A DNA stretch of 64,000 nt from Clostridia bacterium (GCA_029256705.1 JAQSXK010000001.1:62001-126000), one strand, 5' to 3'; numbered from the stretch's first letter, positions 31,283 through 44,175 are shown. Translations and numbers: made by a program. The notes: generated from the sequence alone by a model not told the origin.

Positions 31283-32440
31283 TTACTTTATTTCTAAGTT
31301 TTTAACTAATCTATATATTACCTCATCTAACTTACTCTTATTTTTAATTCTTATTTTACTCTTAACTAAACTTAAAAAATCCTTAAATTCATATACCTTA
31401 AATTGTTCTATATTTTCTTTTAAGGCTACATATTCTACAAGTGCTTGTATTACATCTTTATATGTTACCACGCCCTTAAAACCTATTTTGCTAATTAAAG
31501 CAGGTATGACTATTTCAAGTAAAGATTTTTTAGAATCATGGCTTGTTAGTTTAAGTAATGTATATATTTTGTTTAATTCTATTTGATCATATTCAATTAA
31601 ACTATTTAAATATATTTCTTCTGGAAGTGGATTAAAGTAGTATTCAAATCCATCTAAATTATCTAACACTTTTAAGGCATCATAATATCCTAAATTAAGT
31701 AGATAATTTGATGTTTTACTTTCAAAATTAAGTATGTTAGGTAAAGCATTTCTTGGCTCTACAATCTTAAGTGATATATCATTTTGTTTTCTTATCCTAT
31801 TAATATCTTTAATCTTAAAAAAAGAACCAGTCCTTATAACAAAGATCTTTTTAAAATTATTATCTGCTAACATATTTAAAGGACAATTGTTATATACACC
31901 ACCATCTATGAAAAACTTCTCTCCTATTGGTTCTTGCTTAAATCCAGGTAATCTAGAACTTGCCATTATATAATCTTTAAGCATACCTCGTGGTATATCT
32001 TCTACAAATAGTTCATAAGGCTTTTTTTCAGTCAAAGAATATGTAACTAAACCAAATTTAATTTTAGAATTTCTTATTTTATCTTCATCAATATGATCAT
32101 CTAAAAATTTTCTCATTTTTGCAGTATCTACTCCACCATTTTTAACCATCTGTGTAAATTTTTTAGACATATATTTTACTATATCTAAATTTATATTTTT
32201 CTTAAGTGCAAGTGTAAGTTTATTTTCATCAATATTGAATAAGGTAGTATATTTTATATTTGCCCAAACATCATATGCTACTTCAAAATCCCCTTGTGCT
32301 ATCATTGCACCATTTACAGACCCAATTGATGTTCCAGTTACTCCTGTTATGTTATATCCTTTTTCAAGTATAGCCTTAACAGCTCCCATATGGTAAGCTC
32401 CTCTTGCTCCGCCACCTTCTAAAACAATTCCACAATCCAT
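31283..32440 (-). CDS. patatin-like phospholipase
   Basis: GGGARGAYHMG, GTSIGS nucleophile elbow, DGGVYNNCP. Confidence 0.92.
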   Translation of the reverse strand: MDCGIVLEGGGARGAYHMGAVKAILEKGYNITGVTGTSIGSVNGAMIAQGDFEVAYDVWANIKYTTLFNIDENKLTLALKKNINLDIVKYMSKKFTQMVKNGGVDTAKMRKFLDDHIDEDKIRNSKIKFGLVTYSLTEKKPYELFVEDIPRGMLKDYIMASSRLPGFKQEPIGEKFFIDGGVYNNCPLNMLADNNFKKIFVIRTGSFFKIKDINRIRKQNDISLKIVEPRNALPNILNFESKTSNYLLNLGYYDALKVLDNLDGFEYYFNPLPEEIYLNSLIEYDQIELNKIYTLLKLTSHDSKKSLLEIVIPALISKIGFKGVVTYKDVIQALVEYVALKENIEQFKVYEFKDFLSLVKSKIRIKNKSKLDEVIYRLVKNLEIK

Positions 32441-32469
32441 ATATTATCACCTTTTCTTAAAATATATAA

Positions 32470-33609
<1,140 letters not shown>

Positions 33610-33741
33610 TCATAAGTAATATAATACTATATTTTTGCAAGTTTTTCAAGTATTTTATGTTAATTAAGTAAAATTGGTAATAAAACACAGCAAAACAAAT
33701 CATTATTAATTATAAACTAAAATCTGATTATACTAAAAAAC

Positions 33742-33766
33742 AAACGGGGAAAATTTTTCCCCGTTT
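33742..33766. terminator. rho-independent terminator
   Basis: aaacggggaaaatttttccccgttt. Confidence 0.85.
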
Positions 33767-33771
33767 AACAA

Positions 33772-34098
33772 TTAGACATTACTAGTAAATACTGATACTA
33801 CAGTATAAATAAACATTGTTAATATAATACTCAAACACATTCTTTGCATAACATTTGAATAATTACACAAAATTTTACCTATACTTTTTTTATTTATCTC
33901 TTCAAACAAAACTTCAAAAAAGATTGGAACTATAAATGTTATTGCTAAAACAATTACACTAACAGTGCTCATATTCACTTCATGCTTTAAAGATATAATA
34001 CCTAGTATAGTATAGATAAAACCTATAAAGCCTGGAAATACTAAATACAGAAAGTGGTGTTTTGTTTTTTCAGTAACATTAATAAAATTCCGAATCAT
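33772..34098 (-). CDS. hypothetical membrane protein
   Basis: Hydrophobic segments; SD-like ggggg upstream of ATG; codon 3 is CGG. Confidence 0.6.
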   Translation of the reverse strand: MIRNFINVTEKTKHHFLYLVFPGFIGFIYTILGIISLKHEVNMSTVSVIVLAITFIVPIFFEVLFEEINKKSIGKILCNYSNVMQRMCLSIILTMFIYTVVSVFTSNV

Positions 34099-34177
34099 TT
34101 GAATTCCCCCATAAAATTATTTTAATAAGGAATAATACTAAATTCCAAACATATTATATCATATTCTCGCAATTATG

Positions 34178-35425
34178 TCAACCATTTCTTTTTATTCTAT
34201 ACATTTTCATATCTTTTGTATATAAGCCTCTTACAGCATCCTTTAATGTTTTTGCACCAATAATACTAAACAATATTCCATTGCCCCCATATCCTAAGTT
34301 GCATAAACAATTTGGCATATCTTCTATTTCATCTATAATAGGTAATGAATCTATAGTATTTGCAAACGTGCTACTATATGCAAATTCTATTTCTGGACTT
34401 TCTACATTATGAAATAATTTATTTAGACATAAATTTAGTCTTGCGTATTTATCTTTACTAATATTTTTCATATAATTTTCATCAGACATCTTACTACAAA
34501 CTTTAATATCTTCACCACCAAATATTATCCTATTATCCTTTGTAAACCTTATATAATGATGTGGTTCACACATATCTTTTATAACAAAAGATGTATCTAA
34601 TTTACTAAGTTGTGGCAATGGCTTAGTTATTACACTAAATGTTTTATATAACTCGACTATATTAGTTTTTATATATTTCAAAGATTCAATTCCACCTGTA
34701 AATATTAATTTATCTGATTTTATTTTAAATTTGTTATTAGTAGTACAAATAACATTATCATAATTACATTTTATATCTTTTACTTCAGTATTTTCAAACA
34801 CCTTAACATTATCTAATTTTTCCAAATATTCAAATAATTCTGTTGTAAATTTATACGGATCAATATCTGCACCAGCATTTTTAGTTACAATCCCACAGTT
34901 TAGACTTATAGTAGGATTTTGATCTATAAAAGTAACATCAAATCCTGCTTTTTTTCTTGTTTCATATTCTTTTATCATTGAACTTCTTTGCATAAGTTTA
35001 TTTGTATAATATAAACTATCCCTTTTTCTAAAATCGGATTTTCTGCCAATTTCTTTTTCTATATTTTCTAAATCTGAAATAGCTTCTAAACACAATTCAT
35101 ATACTCTCTTTGCACTATGAACACCTAATGTCTTTTCCAATTTATATAAATCAAAATCGACAGAATAATCTAGAATTGCCGTAGATGCACTAGTAGTACC
35201 ATATCCTATTATATTTTTTTCCACTACAACTATATTCATTCCCTCTTTACTTAAATAGTAGGCAGTTATCGCTCCAGCAATTCCTCCACCTACTATTAAT
35301 ACATCACAATAAATATCCTTTGTCAAATATGAATATGTATTTTTTATTTCATTTTTTTTAGTCCAAAAAACATTACCATTTGTAAGTTGCATATATGTTA
35401 CACCTCTTACTAATATTTTTACCAA
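34178..35425 (-). CDS. FAD-dependent oxidoreductase (DAO family)
   Basis: DVLIVGGGIAGAITAYYLSKEG. Confidence 0.85.
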   Translation of the reverse strand: MVKILVRGVTYMQLTNGNVFWTKKNEIKNTYSYLTKDIYCDVLIVGGGIAGAITAYYLSKEGMNIVVVEKNIIGYGTTSASTAILDYSVDFDLYKLEKTLGVHSAKRVYELCLEAISDLENIEKEIGRKSDFRKRDSLYYTNKLMQRSSMIKEYETRKKAGFDVTFIDQNPTISLNCGIVTKNAGADIDPYKFTTELFEYLEKLDNVKVFENTEVKDIKCNYDNVICTTNNKFKIKSDKLIFTGGIESLKYIKTNIVELYKTFSVITKPLPQLSKLDTSFVIKDMCEPHHYIRFTKDNRIIFGGEDIKVCSKMSDENYMKNISKDKYARLNLCLNKLFHNVESPEIEFAYSSTFANTIDSLPIIDEIEDMPNCLCNLGYGGNGILFSIIGAKTLKDAVRGLYTKDMKMYRIKRNG

Positions 35426-35504
35426 AATATGAAAATTTATACAATATTTTTTAATAATATTGTATAAATTGCTAATACTATGATTAAAAGGATGGTGATT
35501 TTTA

Positions 35505-36452
35505 GTGATAAAGAAAAGAAAACTAGTTATACTATTTGCATTTGTTTTGATGATTATACTTATCTCTAATATATTTGCAATAACAGTAAAGAGCTACAAA
35601 CCAAAATATGGTTTAACAACAGATAACGTAAATTTTAGATCAAGTACATCATTAGTATATGGTAGTATAATAAAACAAATAAGTAAGAACGTTAATATTA
35701 AAATGGTTGGGGAAACAGGTAATTTTTATATTGTGCAACTTGCATCAAATGAAGTTGGTTTTATATCTAAAGACTATGTAAAAACAGTTACAAATGCTCC
35801 CAATGCAAAAGTATATACAAGTTTAACTCCATATATAGCTACTGTCACAGCAACTAGTGTAAATGTACGTAGGGGTCCATCTACTAACTTTCCTAAAGTA
35901 AGTAGCTTAAATAAAGGAACTTCTGTAACTGTTATTGGTAAAATAGATAATTTCTATACTGTTATTTATGGAACAAATAAAGTTGGTATGATAGAGGCAA
36001 GCTTAATAAAAAAAGGAACAAATACAACTACTCCAACTCCTGCACCAAGCACTCCAACTCCAACTACAAACTTATCTCTTGCTGATTTAGTTTTAAAATA
36101 TATTAACGAAGCTAGGGCTGCTAACAGTCTTCCTGCTTTAACAAAAGATTGGAAACTTGCAGATATAGCACAACGTAAATCTAATGAAATGGTTGAAAAA
36201 GATTATTTTTTACATACTTCTCCTACATATGGAACACCTTTTGATATGATGAAAAATTTCGGAATAACTTATAAAACTGCCGGTGAAAACTTAGCAGGTA
36301 ATTCAGATATGAAAGCCGCTGTAGATTCTTGGATGAATTCTGAAGGACATAGAAAAAACATTCTTTCAAATTCATATAATTATATTGGAATTGGTGTTAC
36401 AAAAAGTGAAAAGTATGGATATGTAATATCTGCTATGTTTATTGGCAAATAA
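35505..36452 (+). CDS. secreted SH3b-CAP (SCP/YkwD) domain protein
   Basis: Signal anchor, two SH3b-like repeats, CAP motifs (AGENLAGN, WMNSEGHRKNILS). Confidence 0.88.
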   Translation: MIKKRKLVILFAFVLMIILISNIFAITVKSYKPKYGLTTDNVNFRSSTSLVYGSIIKQISKNVNIKMVGETGNFYIVQLASNEVGFISKDYVKTVTNAPNAKVYTSLTPYIATVTATSVNVRRGPSTNFPKVSSLNKGTSVTVIGKIDNFYTVIYGTNKVGMIEASLIKKGTNTTTPTPAPSTPTPTTNLSLADLVLKYINEARAANSLPALTKDWKLADIAQRKSNEMVEKDYFLHTSPTYGTPFDMMKNFGITYKTAGENLAGNSDMKAAVDSWMNSEGHRKNILSNSYNYIGIGVTKSEKYGYVISAMFIGK

Positions 36453-36480
36453 TATAACTACTTAAATTATATAAAAAAAT

Positions 36481-36527
36481 AAAAAACAATATTTAAATTC
36501 ATATTATTATGAAAAATATTGTTTTTT
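36481..36527. terminator. bidirectional terminator between convergent CAP and ppaC genes
   Basis: aaaaaacaatattt ... aaatattgtttttt. Confidence 0.75.
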
Positions 36528-36571
36528 ATTTATATACTTTATATTATTTATTATTTAAATGTAAATACATA

Positions 36572-37502
36572 TTACTTAGAAGCATCCATCATTTTAGGAG
36601 CAAGTTGTTTTTTTCTTGATACTACACATGGCAAAAATGCTCTGTTAGCTATTAGTTTTACATTAAATGCTTTTTCAACAACGTCTATTCTATCCCCTAA
36701 AGCAATTATTTCTGAGTTACAATTTATAATATCAGTTACTGCAACTAAGAAAGTATCTAATTTTTTAGATTCAATATTTTTTTTCATAGATACTTCTATT
36801 TCACTTTGTCTATCTAAAATATTATTTAAATCAACAGCATTTATTTGAGCAATTTCAACCTTTAATCCGGTTACAATCAAATTCTTTAGAATCTATCTTT
36901 ATTAATTCATCTGAAGAAAGTTCACTTAAATCTGCTCCTGCTTTTAATAAATCTAATCCATAGGTATTAATATCAATATTTAATTTATCTGCTAATTCAT
37001 TTGCAGTTGCTATATCAATTGGAGTAGTTGTTGGTGATTTAAATAATAGTGTATCAGATATTATTGCACTTAAAAGTAATATATTAACTTCCTCATTATC
37101 TAATCCATTTACTTCTTTTAATAATCCATATAATATAGTAGAGGCACTTCCAAATGGTTTTGCAATATATTCTAATGGTTCAATTGTTCTAAAATTATCT
37201 ATTTTATGATGATCTATAACTATTTTTATTTTTGCATTTTCTATGTTTCCAATACTTTGTGAAAATTCATTATGATCTACTAGAGCAACAATATCTCCAT
37301 CTTCTAACTCTGTAACTACCGGTAACTTAGTTTTCAAACTAAACTTATTAAAAACATATTTGGCCTCTTTATTAAGTTCACCTAAAATTAACATTTCTGA
37401 ATCAACTTCATCTCTTATTTTTAAAAAATGTGCTAATCCAACCGTACATGCTACTGAATCTAAATCTGGACATCTATGTCCAAATATTTTTAAATTTCCC
37501 AT
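36572..37502 (-). CDS. ppaC: manganese-dependent inorganic pyrophosphatase (family II) with internal +1 frame change at CGG codon 36867-36869
   Basis: FGHRCPDLDSV, DHHK, LLLSAIISDTLLFKSPT in ORF 36855-37502; VEIAQIN ... VVSRKKQLAPKM in ORF 36572-36880. Confidence 0.92.
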
Positions 37503-37517
37503 TAAATAATCTCTCCT

Positions 37518-38969
37518 TTATTTTTTATTTTCTAATACTTTAATTAATAACTCATTTACTGTTTTAGGATTTGCTTTTCCTTTAGATAGTTTCATTATTT
37601 GCCCTACTAAAAATCCGATTGCTTTATCTTTTCCAGCTAAATAATCTGAAACTGATTGATCATTTTCATTAACTACTTGTTCTACTATTTTTAAAATAGC
37701 TGATTCATCCGTTATCTGTACTAATCCTTTTTCTTCAACTATTTCTTTTGCATCTTTTCCTGTTTCAAACATTTCAATAAATACCTTTTTAGCCATTGCA
37801 GAAGATATAACATTAGTATCAATTAATTTTATTAAATTAGCTAAATTAGATTCAGTTATTTTACTTTGGTTTATTTCAATACCCGATTCATTTAACATTT
37901 TTGAAAAATCACTCATAATCCAGTTTGTAACTGCTTTCGGATTATCACATAAACTTACAGTATTATCAAAATAATTAGCTAATATTTTTGAGTTAGTTAT
38001 TTGAGAAGCATCATATTCAGATAACATATATTGCTTCATATATCTTGTTTTTCTTGCGTTTGGCATTTCTGGTAAATTGTTTTTAATATTTTTAACATAT
38101 TCTTCAGATAATACTATAGGTGCTAGATCTGGTTCTTCAAAGTATCTATAATCATGTGCATCTTCTTTTGTTCTCATCGCATAACCGATACCCTTACTAT
38201 CATCAAATCTTCTTGTTTCTTGGTATATTGTTCCGCCATTTTCTATTTCTTCTATCTGTCTTCTTATTTCAAATTCTATTGATCTTTGAATAGATTTGAA
38301 TGAATTTAAATTCTTTGTTTCTGTTCTTGTTCCAAACTTAGGAGCTCCATATTTTCTAACAGATAAATTAACATCACATCTTAATGAACCTTCTTGCATT
38401 TTACAATCACAAACTTCTAGATATTCTAATATACCTTTTAATGTTTGCATATATTCTATAGCTTCAGCAGCACTTCTTATATCTGGTTCAGATACTATCT
38501 CTATTAAAGGTACCGCACATCTATTCATGTCTACTAAAGTTGATCCTGTAAATTCATCATGTATTAGCTTACCAGCATCTTCTTCAATATGTATTCTTGT
38601 TATGCCAATTTTTTTATGCTCTCCATTTACCAATATATCTACATGTCCATTATTACAAAGTGGCAAATCATATTGAGATGTTTGATATGCTTTAGGTAAA
38701 TCTGGGTAAAAATAGTTTTTTCTATCTTGTTTAGAAAATTTAGCTATTTCACAATTTGTTGCAAGACCCATTTTAACTGCAAACTCAACCACTTTTTCAT
38801 TAAGCACTGGAAGTACTCCAGGCATACCTGTACATATTGGACAACAATGCGTATTAGGATCTGATCCAAACTCTGTACTACAATTACAATATATTTTTGT
38901 TTTTGTAGCAAGCTCAGCATGTACTTCTAATCCTATTATTACTTCATATTCTTTTAATTTATCTTCCAT
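37518..38969 (-). CDS. gatB: Asp/Glu-tRNA(Asn/Gln) amidotransferase subunit B
   Basis: GLEVHAEL, DYRYFEEPDL. Confidence 0.97.
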   Translation of the reverse strand: MEDKLKEYEVIIGLEVHAELATKTKIYCNCSTEFGSDPNTHCCPICTGMPGVLPVLNEKVVEFAVKMGLATNCEIAKFSKQDRKNYFYPDLPKAYQTSQYDLPLCNNGHVDILVNGEHKKIGITRIHIEEDAGKLIHDEFTGSTLVDMNRCAVPLIEIVSEPDIRSAAEAIEYMQTLKGILEYLEVCDCKMQEGSLRCDVNLSVRKYGAPKFGTRTETKNLNSFKSIQRSIEFEIRRQIEEIENGGTIYQETRRFDDSKGIGYAMRTKEDAHDYRYFEEPDLAPIVLSEEYVKNIKNNLPEMPNARKTRYMKQYMLSEYDASQITNSKILANYFDNTVSLCDNPKAVTNWIMSDFSKMLNESGIEINQSKITESNLANLIKLIDTNVISSAMAKKVFIEMFETGKDAKEIVEEKGLVQITDESAILKIVEQVVNENDQSVSDYLAGKDKAIGFLVGQIMKLSKGKANPKTVNELLIKVLENKK

Positions 38970-38979
38970 ATATTGCCTC

Positions 38980-40440
38980 CTATATATTAGGTTTCATTTT
39001 ATGAAACTCTGTATTTTGTTCAAAAGTATATGCAGCTTGCAATAACTTTTTCTCTTCAAATGCTGAAGCTATAAACTGTAGTCCTATAGGCATATTATTG
39101 CTATCAAAACCACAAGGAATAGATATTCCAGGAAGACCTGCCATATTTACTGGTACTGTATATATATCCTCTAAATACATTTCTAATGGATTTGTTGTTT
39201 TTGCTCCAATTTTAAATGCTGTATTAGGTGCAGTTGGAATTGCTATTATATCACAACTTTCAAACACCCTTTTAAAATCATTTATTATTAATGTTCTAAC
39301 CTTTTGTGCTTTTTTGTAATATGCATCATAATATCCACTACTTAAAACATAAGTACCAAGCATTATTCTTCTTTTTACTTCTTCTCCAAATCCTTCTGTC
39401 CTAGACTTTTTATATAAATCTAATAAATCTTCAAATTTATCTGTTCTATAACCATATTTTATACCATCATATCTGCCTAAGTTAGAAGAAGCTTCAGCGG
39501 TTGCTATTATATAATAAGTTGCAAGAGAGTATTTTATATAATCTAAATTAACATCTATTACCTTAGCGCCATGTTCTACTAATTTATCTATACTGCTATC
39601 AAAAGCTTTCTTAACTTCTGGATTTAATCCTTCTTTTAAAAATTCTATTGGAACACCAATAGTAATATCTTTTACATCATTTATTAAATACTTAGTGTAA
39701 TCTATTTTATTTAAGTTAACACTAGTTGTATCTTTATCATCATGTCCTACTATACTATTTAGCATAATAGCCATATCTGTAACATCTTTTGTAAATGGTC
39801 CAATTTGATCTAAAGAAGATGCAAAAGCAACTAATCCAAATCTTGATACTAATCCATATGTAGGTTTCATACCAACTGTACTACAATATGAAGCAGGTTG
39901 TCTTATACTACCACCAGTATCACTACCAAGAGATGCAAATGCCATATCACTTGATACACTTGCTGCACTTCCACCACTAGATCCACCTGGAACTTTAGTA
40001 ATATCCCATGGATTAACAGTTTTCTTGAAGTATGAACTTTCTGTAGAAGAACCCATAGCAAATTCATCCATGTTAGTTTTACCAATTATTATTGCACCTA
40101 AAGATTCTAGTCTTTCAATAACTGTTGCATCATAGGGAGATACAAAATTTTCTAACATTTTTGATCCACATGTAGTTTTAACATCCTTAATACAGATATT
40201 GTCTTTTATAGCTATAGGAACTCCTCCTAAAATACCAATATCTTCTCCATCGTTTAGTTTTTTTTGTAATTTATCTGCACGTATATATGCATATTCTTTA
40301 GTTAAATTTATATATGCATTTACTTTAGTTTCAATATCATCAATTCTTGAATAAATACTATCCAAAACTTCTCTTATTGTTACCTCTTTTGATTTAATTT
40401 TATCTGATATTTCATGTATTGTTAAACTATATAATTCCAT
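38980..40440 (-). CDS. gatA: Asp/Glu-tRNA(Asn/Gln) amidotransferase subunit A; start trimmed to MELYSLT
   Basis: Amidase signature [26 protein letters not shown]. Confidence 0.96.
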   Translation of the reverse strand: MELYSLTIHEISDKIKSKEVTIREVLDSIYSRIDDIETKVNAYINLTKEYAYIRADKLQKKLNDGEDIGILGGVPIAIKDNICIKDVKTTCGSKMLENFVSPYDATVIERLESLGAIIIGKTNMDEFAMGSSTESSYFKKTVNPWDITKVPGGSSGGSAASVSSDMAFASLGSDTGGSIRQPASYCSTVGMKPTYGLVSRFGLVAFASSLDQIGPFTKDVTDMAIMLNSIVGHDDKDTTSVNLNKIDYTKYLINDVKDITIGVPIEFLKEGLNPEVKKAFDSSIDKLVEHGAKVIDVNLDYIKYSLATYYIIATAEASSNLGRYDGIKYGYRTDKFEDLLDLYKKSRTEGFGEEVKRRIMLGTYVLSSGYYDAYYKKAQKVRTLIINDFKRVFESCDIIAIPTAPNTAFKIGAKTTNPLEMYLEDIYTVPVNMAGLPGISIPCGFDSNNMPIGLQFIASAFEEKKLLQAAYTFEQNTEFHKMKPNI

Positions 40441-40441
40441 A

Positions 40442-40729
40442 TTACTCCACCACCTTTGGTAAACTAATGCATCCTGATTCTTTTGTTGGAGCATTTTCTA
40501 ATATTCTATCTCTACTATATGAAGGTTTAACTTCATCTTTCCTAAATACATTTACATTTTCTAAAATATGTGCTGTAGGCTTAACATCATCAGTATTTAA
40601 TTTACTGATTTCATTTGCCATATCAACAATATTAGATAATGTCTCAGCATATTTATCTACCATATTATCTTCTACATTAATCCTAGATAAATTAGCTATA
40701 TGTTTTATTTCTTCTCTTGATATACTCAT
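40442..40729 (-). CDS. gatC: Asp/Glu-tRNA(Asn/Gln) amidotransferase subunit C
   Basis: Sequence and operon position. Confidence 0.93.
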   Translation of the reverse strand: MSISREEIKHIANLSRINVEDNMVDKYAETLSNIVDMANEISKLNTDDVKPTAHILENVNVFRKDEVKPSYSRDRILENAPTKESGCISLPKVVE

Positions 40730-40838
40730 ATATGGTTCCTCCCTAATTCAATAAGTATTATTATATATTAAAAGTGGGAAAAAATCAAGGGAATACGCAA
40801 AATTAATTAATTAATTATGTAAAAATATGGACAAAAAA

Positions 40839-40867
40839 TGAACTGTATAAGGATTGTATACAGTTCA
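40839..40867 (-). terminator. terminator of 40903..41373
   Basis: tgaactgtat ... atacagttca followed on minus strand by attttttg. Confidence 0.65.
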
Positions 40868-40902
40868 CATATATAATATCTATAAAGATTTTTTGCATTC
40901 AA

Positions 40903-41373
40903 TTAACTAATTTTAAACGTCTCTTTTTTAACTAAACCAGTTGTATTTATATAATAATCATGTTCCTCTATTATTTCTTCTACTTTAACAGAAATATCAA
41001 AAATCTCATAACAATTGATAATATACCCATTAAATTCATTTAGTTCCAAATATTTATTTACTTTATTTATAAATGATTCTTTACCATTCACTACAAAAAC
41101 AAAGGTCTCTTTTTCATAATCATTTATTACACCTTCGTTAAGCCACTCTGTAAAGAACGAATTATCTTGCATTTTTTTATAAAACTTTGAAATTATGTTT
41201 TTTAATTTTTTCTTTTCACTTTTTTCGTTAATATATACCACCTTTACATTGTTCAATTCATTTGAAATAAAGTTGTTTGCTATTATACAAGAATGTGTAT
41301 AATTTACTGTAAAACAACATAACTTAATTTTATTCATCTTTTGTACCATCCCCTTATGTAATAATTTTAGCAC
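40903..41373 (-). CDS. hypothetical protein
   Basis: ORF; start uncertain (several Met). Confidence 0.5.
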   Translation of the reverse strand: MLKLLHKGMVQKMNKIKLCCFTVNYTHSCIIANNFISNELNNVKVVYINEKSEKKKLKNIISKFYKKMQDNSFFTEWLNEGVINDYEKETFVFVVNGKESFINKVNKYLELNEFNGYIINCYEIFDISVKVEEIIEEHDYYINTTGLVKKETFKIS

Positions 41374-41554
41374 ACCAAAAATTATAAGTCAACGAAAAAA
41401 AATGACTAATTTTATCCTCTTTTGACTAAAAAAACAGAATAAAATACTAGATTAAAATTTGACACTAATTTAAGATTTTTTAATACTTTTTTTGCTATTT
41501 TTAGATAGTTTAAATATTTTAAAAATACTAACAATATATATGGGTGATTTATAA

Positions 41555-42172
41555 ATGAAACAAAAGATTAAACATTTAAATGTTCCACTAATAATATGTA
41601 TATTTTCAGTAATATTACTATCATTATATACTTCAATAGGGTTATATAATAAAAGTAAAACAATAGAAAATTCATTCAGATTACATGTTGTAGCAAATAG
41701 CAATAGTATTGAAGATCAATTAATAAAATTGAAAATAGCAGATAAAATTGAAAACTTCATTAACACTTTAATAAATAAGGAAAACATAACAAAAAACGAG
41801 ATCTATAATACTTTATATACTAACATCAACCAAATACTAACAATTTCAAATAACGAACTAAAAAAAAGTAATATAACTTATTCTTCTAATGCAAAACTCG
41901 GAAAAATATATTATGAAAAAAAGGAAAATATTTATACAACAATGGATGATGGTTCGTATGACAGTTTACAGATACTTTTAGGCGATGCAAAAGGGAAAAA
42001 TTATTGGAATCTTATATTTCCTAATAAGGATAACATAAAAAATTTAGAAGGGTTAGAAAATATTCTACCCGGCATATCTACTCTATATGAAAATGAAGAA
42101 ACAATAGAAGAAAATAATATAGAACCTACATATTCTTTTAAAATTTTAGAAATATTTGAAAATATTTTTTAA
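41555..42172 (+). CDS. spoIIR: stage II sporulation protein R
   Basis: FRLHVVANSNSIEDQLIKLKIADKI, DGSYDSLQILLGDAKGKNYWNLIFP. Confidence 0.85.
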   Translation: MKQKIKHLNVPLIICIFSVILLSLYTSIGLYNKSKTIENSFRLHVVANSNSIEDQLIKLKIADKIENFINTLINKENITKNEIYNTLYTNINQILTISNNELKKSNITYSSNAKLGKIYYEKKENIYTTMDDGSYDSLQILLGDAKGKNYWNLIFPNKDNIKNLEGLENILPGISTLYENEETIEENNIEPTYSFKILEIFENIF

Positions 42173-42257
42173 ATATTTTCATTTTAGTTGCATATGCAAC
42201 ATATTATATATATTAGATATAGTATAATATTATTATAAATTTAGGAGGTACAAATAA

Positions 42258-42977
42258 ATGGATAAATTTAATAGTAATCAAAAAATAAAAGATATAGTTA
42301 CAAAATTTCCAAAGGCTGCTGAAGTATTTAAAAAATTTAAAATTGACTTTTGTTGTGGTGGTGATAGACCTTTAATTGTAGCAATAAATAACCAAGATCT
42401 TGATGAAGAAGAAATATTAGATAGTTTAAATACTATATATGAAAATTTTGCGAATAATAAAACTAATAAAAGTAATAAAAGTAAAGATTGGACAAGTATC
42501 CCTTTCACTGATTTAATAGATCATATTGTTAATAAACATCATGCATATCTTTATGAAAATCTACCATTAATAAGTGAGCTTTTAACTAAAACCTTAAGAG
42601 CACATGGAGCAAGTCATCAAGAACTTCAAGAAGTTTATAAATTATTTCATATGTTAAAAATGGAACTAGATTCACATTTAATAAAAGAAGAAACTGTTCA
42701 GTATCCAGCTATCGAAAAATATGAAAAAAGTAAATCAATTGTTGACTTAGAACAAGCTATTCAAGTTTCTAAAGAATTAGAAACTGAACATACTGAAGCT
42801 GGTGATATACTTAAGAAATTAAGAAAAATAACTAATGAATATATTATTCCAGCTGATGCATGTAATACATATAAATCAGCTTATGAAAAATTAGAAGATT
42901 TAGAATCGGATTTATTTGAACATATACATTTAGAAAATAACATATTATTTCCAAGATTATATAGCCTTAAAAAATAA
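42258..42977 (+). CDS. ric: iron-sulfur cluster repair di-iron protein (ScdA/YtfE/Ric)
   Basis: FKKFKIDFCCGG plus hemerythrin-like HxxE pattern. Confidence 0.92.
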   Translation: MDKFNSNQKIKDIVTKFPKAAEVFKKFKIDFCCGGDRPLIVAINNQDLDEEEILDSLNTIYENFANNKTNKSNKSKDWTSIPFTDLIDHIVNKHHAYLYENLPLISELLTKTLRAHGASHQELQEVYKLFHMLKMELDSHLIKEETVQYPAIEKYEKSKSIVDLEQAIQVSKELETEHTEAGDILKKLRKITNEYIIPADACNTYKSAYEKLEDLESDLFEHIHLENNILFPRLYSLKK

Positions 42978-42984
42978 TTTTATA

Positions 42985-43033
42985 AAAAAATAGTTGTAAT
43001 TCAAGTTTTTAAACTTACATCACAACTATTTTT
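42985..43033. terminator. bidirectional terminator between convergent genes
   Basis: aaaaaatagttgt ... acaactattttt. Confidence 0.7.
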
Positions 43034-43060
43034 AAAATTATAATTTTGAATTTATAACAT

Positions 43061-43270
43061 TTAGTCTTCTAGTCTTTTGAAAAAGCTAAGTGCCCATAAT
43101 CCAGACAAACCAACTATTGTATATATAACTCTAGTTAGCATAGAATTAGCACCACCAAATATAGTAGCAACTAAATCTACATTAAAAAGTCCAATACAAC
43201 CCCAGTTAATAGCTCCTATTATTACAATTACTAAAACAATATTATTTAAAACTCTCATAATTACCTCCAA
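43061..43270 (-). CDS. DUF378-type small membrane protein
   Basis: IIGAINWGCIGLFNVDLVATIFG. Confidence 0.85.
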   Translation of the reverse strand: MEVIMRVLNNIVLVIVIIGAINWGCIGLFNVDLVATIFGGANSMLTRVIYTIVGLSGLWALSFFKRLED

Positions 43271-43362
43271 TTTGAAATATAACTTTCCATTAATATTTTA
43301 TGCAAATATATATCAATTATACTTTAAATTGAATTTTTAAAAAAATTTTAAAAATTCTTTAT

Positions 43363-44175
43363 TTATTTGTTTTTAAATTGTTCATATAATAATATAGTAG
43401 CGGCACATGCAACATTCAAAGATTCAACATTTTCTTCCATTGGTATTTTAACCAATTTATCACATTTTTCAATGATTTTTGGAGATATACCATTGGCTTC
43501 ATTACCTACTACAAAAGCACATTTACCTTTGAACAGATCATTAGATATATAATTATCTGTTTGAAGTGATGTTCCAATTATATTATAACCTATATTTTTT
43601 ATTTTATTTAAAGACTCATTTAATTCATTATCATGTATATATATAATATTAACTTTAAAAATTGATGCCATAGTTGAACGTAACACTTTTTGAGAAAATA
43701 CGTCTGTTGTTCCATCTAAACAAATTATGTTTTTTACATTAAAACTAATAGCAGTTCTTATTATTGTACCAACATTACCGGCATCTTGTAATCTATCTAA
43801 TATTATTATATTTGAATTTTTATCTATACTATCTATATTACTATTTGGAATCTTGAGTACCGCTAAAATTCCTTGTGGAGAAATTGTATCTGTAATTGAT
43901 TTGAAAACATTAGATTCAATATTTAATATTTCTAAATCATCTATTTTTTCCAATTTATTTATAACCTCAAGACCACCATTTGTTTTATTTAGTATATCAT
44001 AAGAGCAAGCGATAGACACTATATCTATCGCCTTTTTTTTATACATATCTAATAATTCACTTACTACTTTTATACCTTCCAAATAGTATTCATTATATTC
44101 TTGTCTAAATTTTTTTTCATTTAAACTTTTTATATATTTTACTTTTTGATTTGATTTACTAGTTATATTTTCCAT
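43363..44175 (-). CDS. SpoU/TrmH-family RNA methyltransferase
   Basis: LDRLQDAGNVGTIIRTA, FVVGNEANGIS, IPMEENVESLNVACAATILLYE. Confidence 0.93.
   Translation of the reverse strand: MENITSKSNQKVKYIKSLNEKKFRQEYNEYYLEGIKVVSELLDMYKKKAIDIVSIACSYDILNKTNGGLEVINKLEKIDDLEILNIESNVFKSITDTISPQGILAVLKIPNSNIDSIDKNSNIIILDRLQDAGNVGTIIRTAISFNVKNIICLDGTTDVFSQKVLRSTMASIFKVNIIYIHDNELNESLNKIKNIGYNIIGTSLQTDNYISNDLFKGKCAFVVGNEANGISPKIIEKCDKLVKIPMEENVESLNVACAATILLYEQFKNK

Noticed and set aside
40441-40494. N-terminal extension of gatA ([18 protein letters not shown])
   Set aside because: Overlaps the end of gat[15 protein letters not shown] at 40440 is the natural start.
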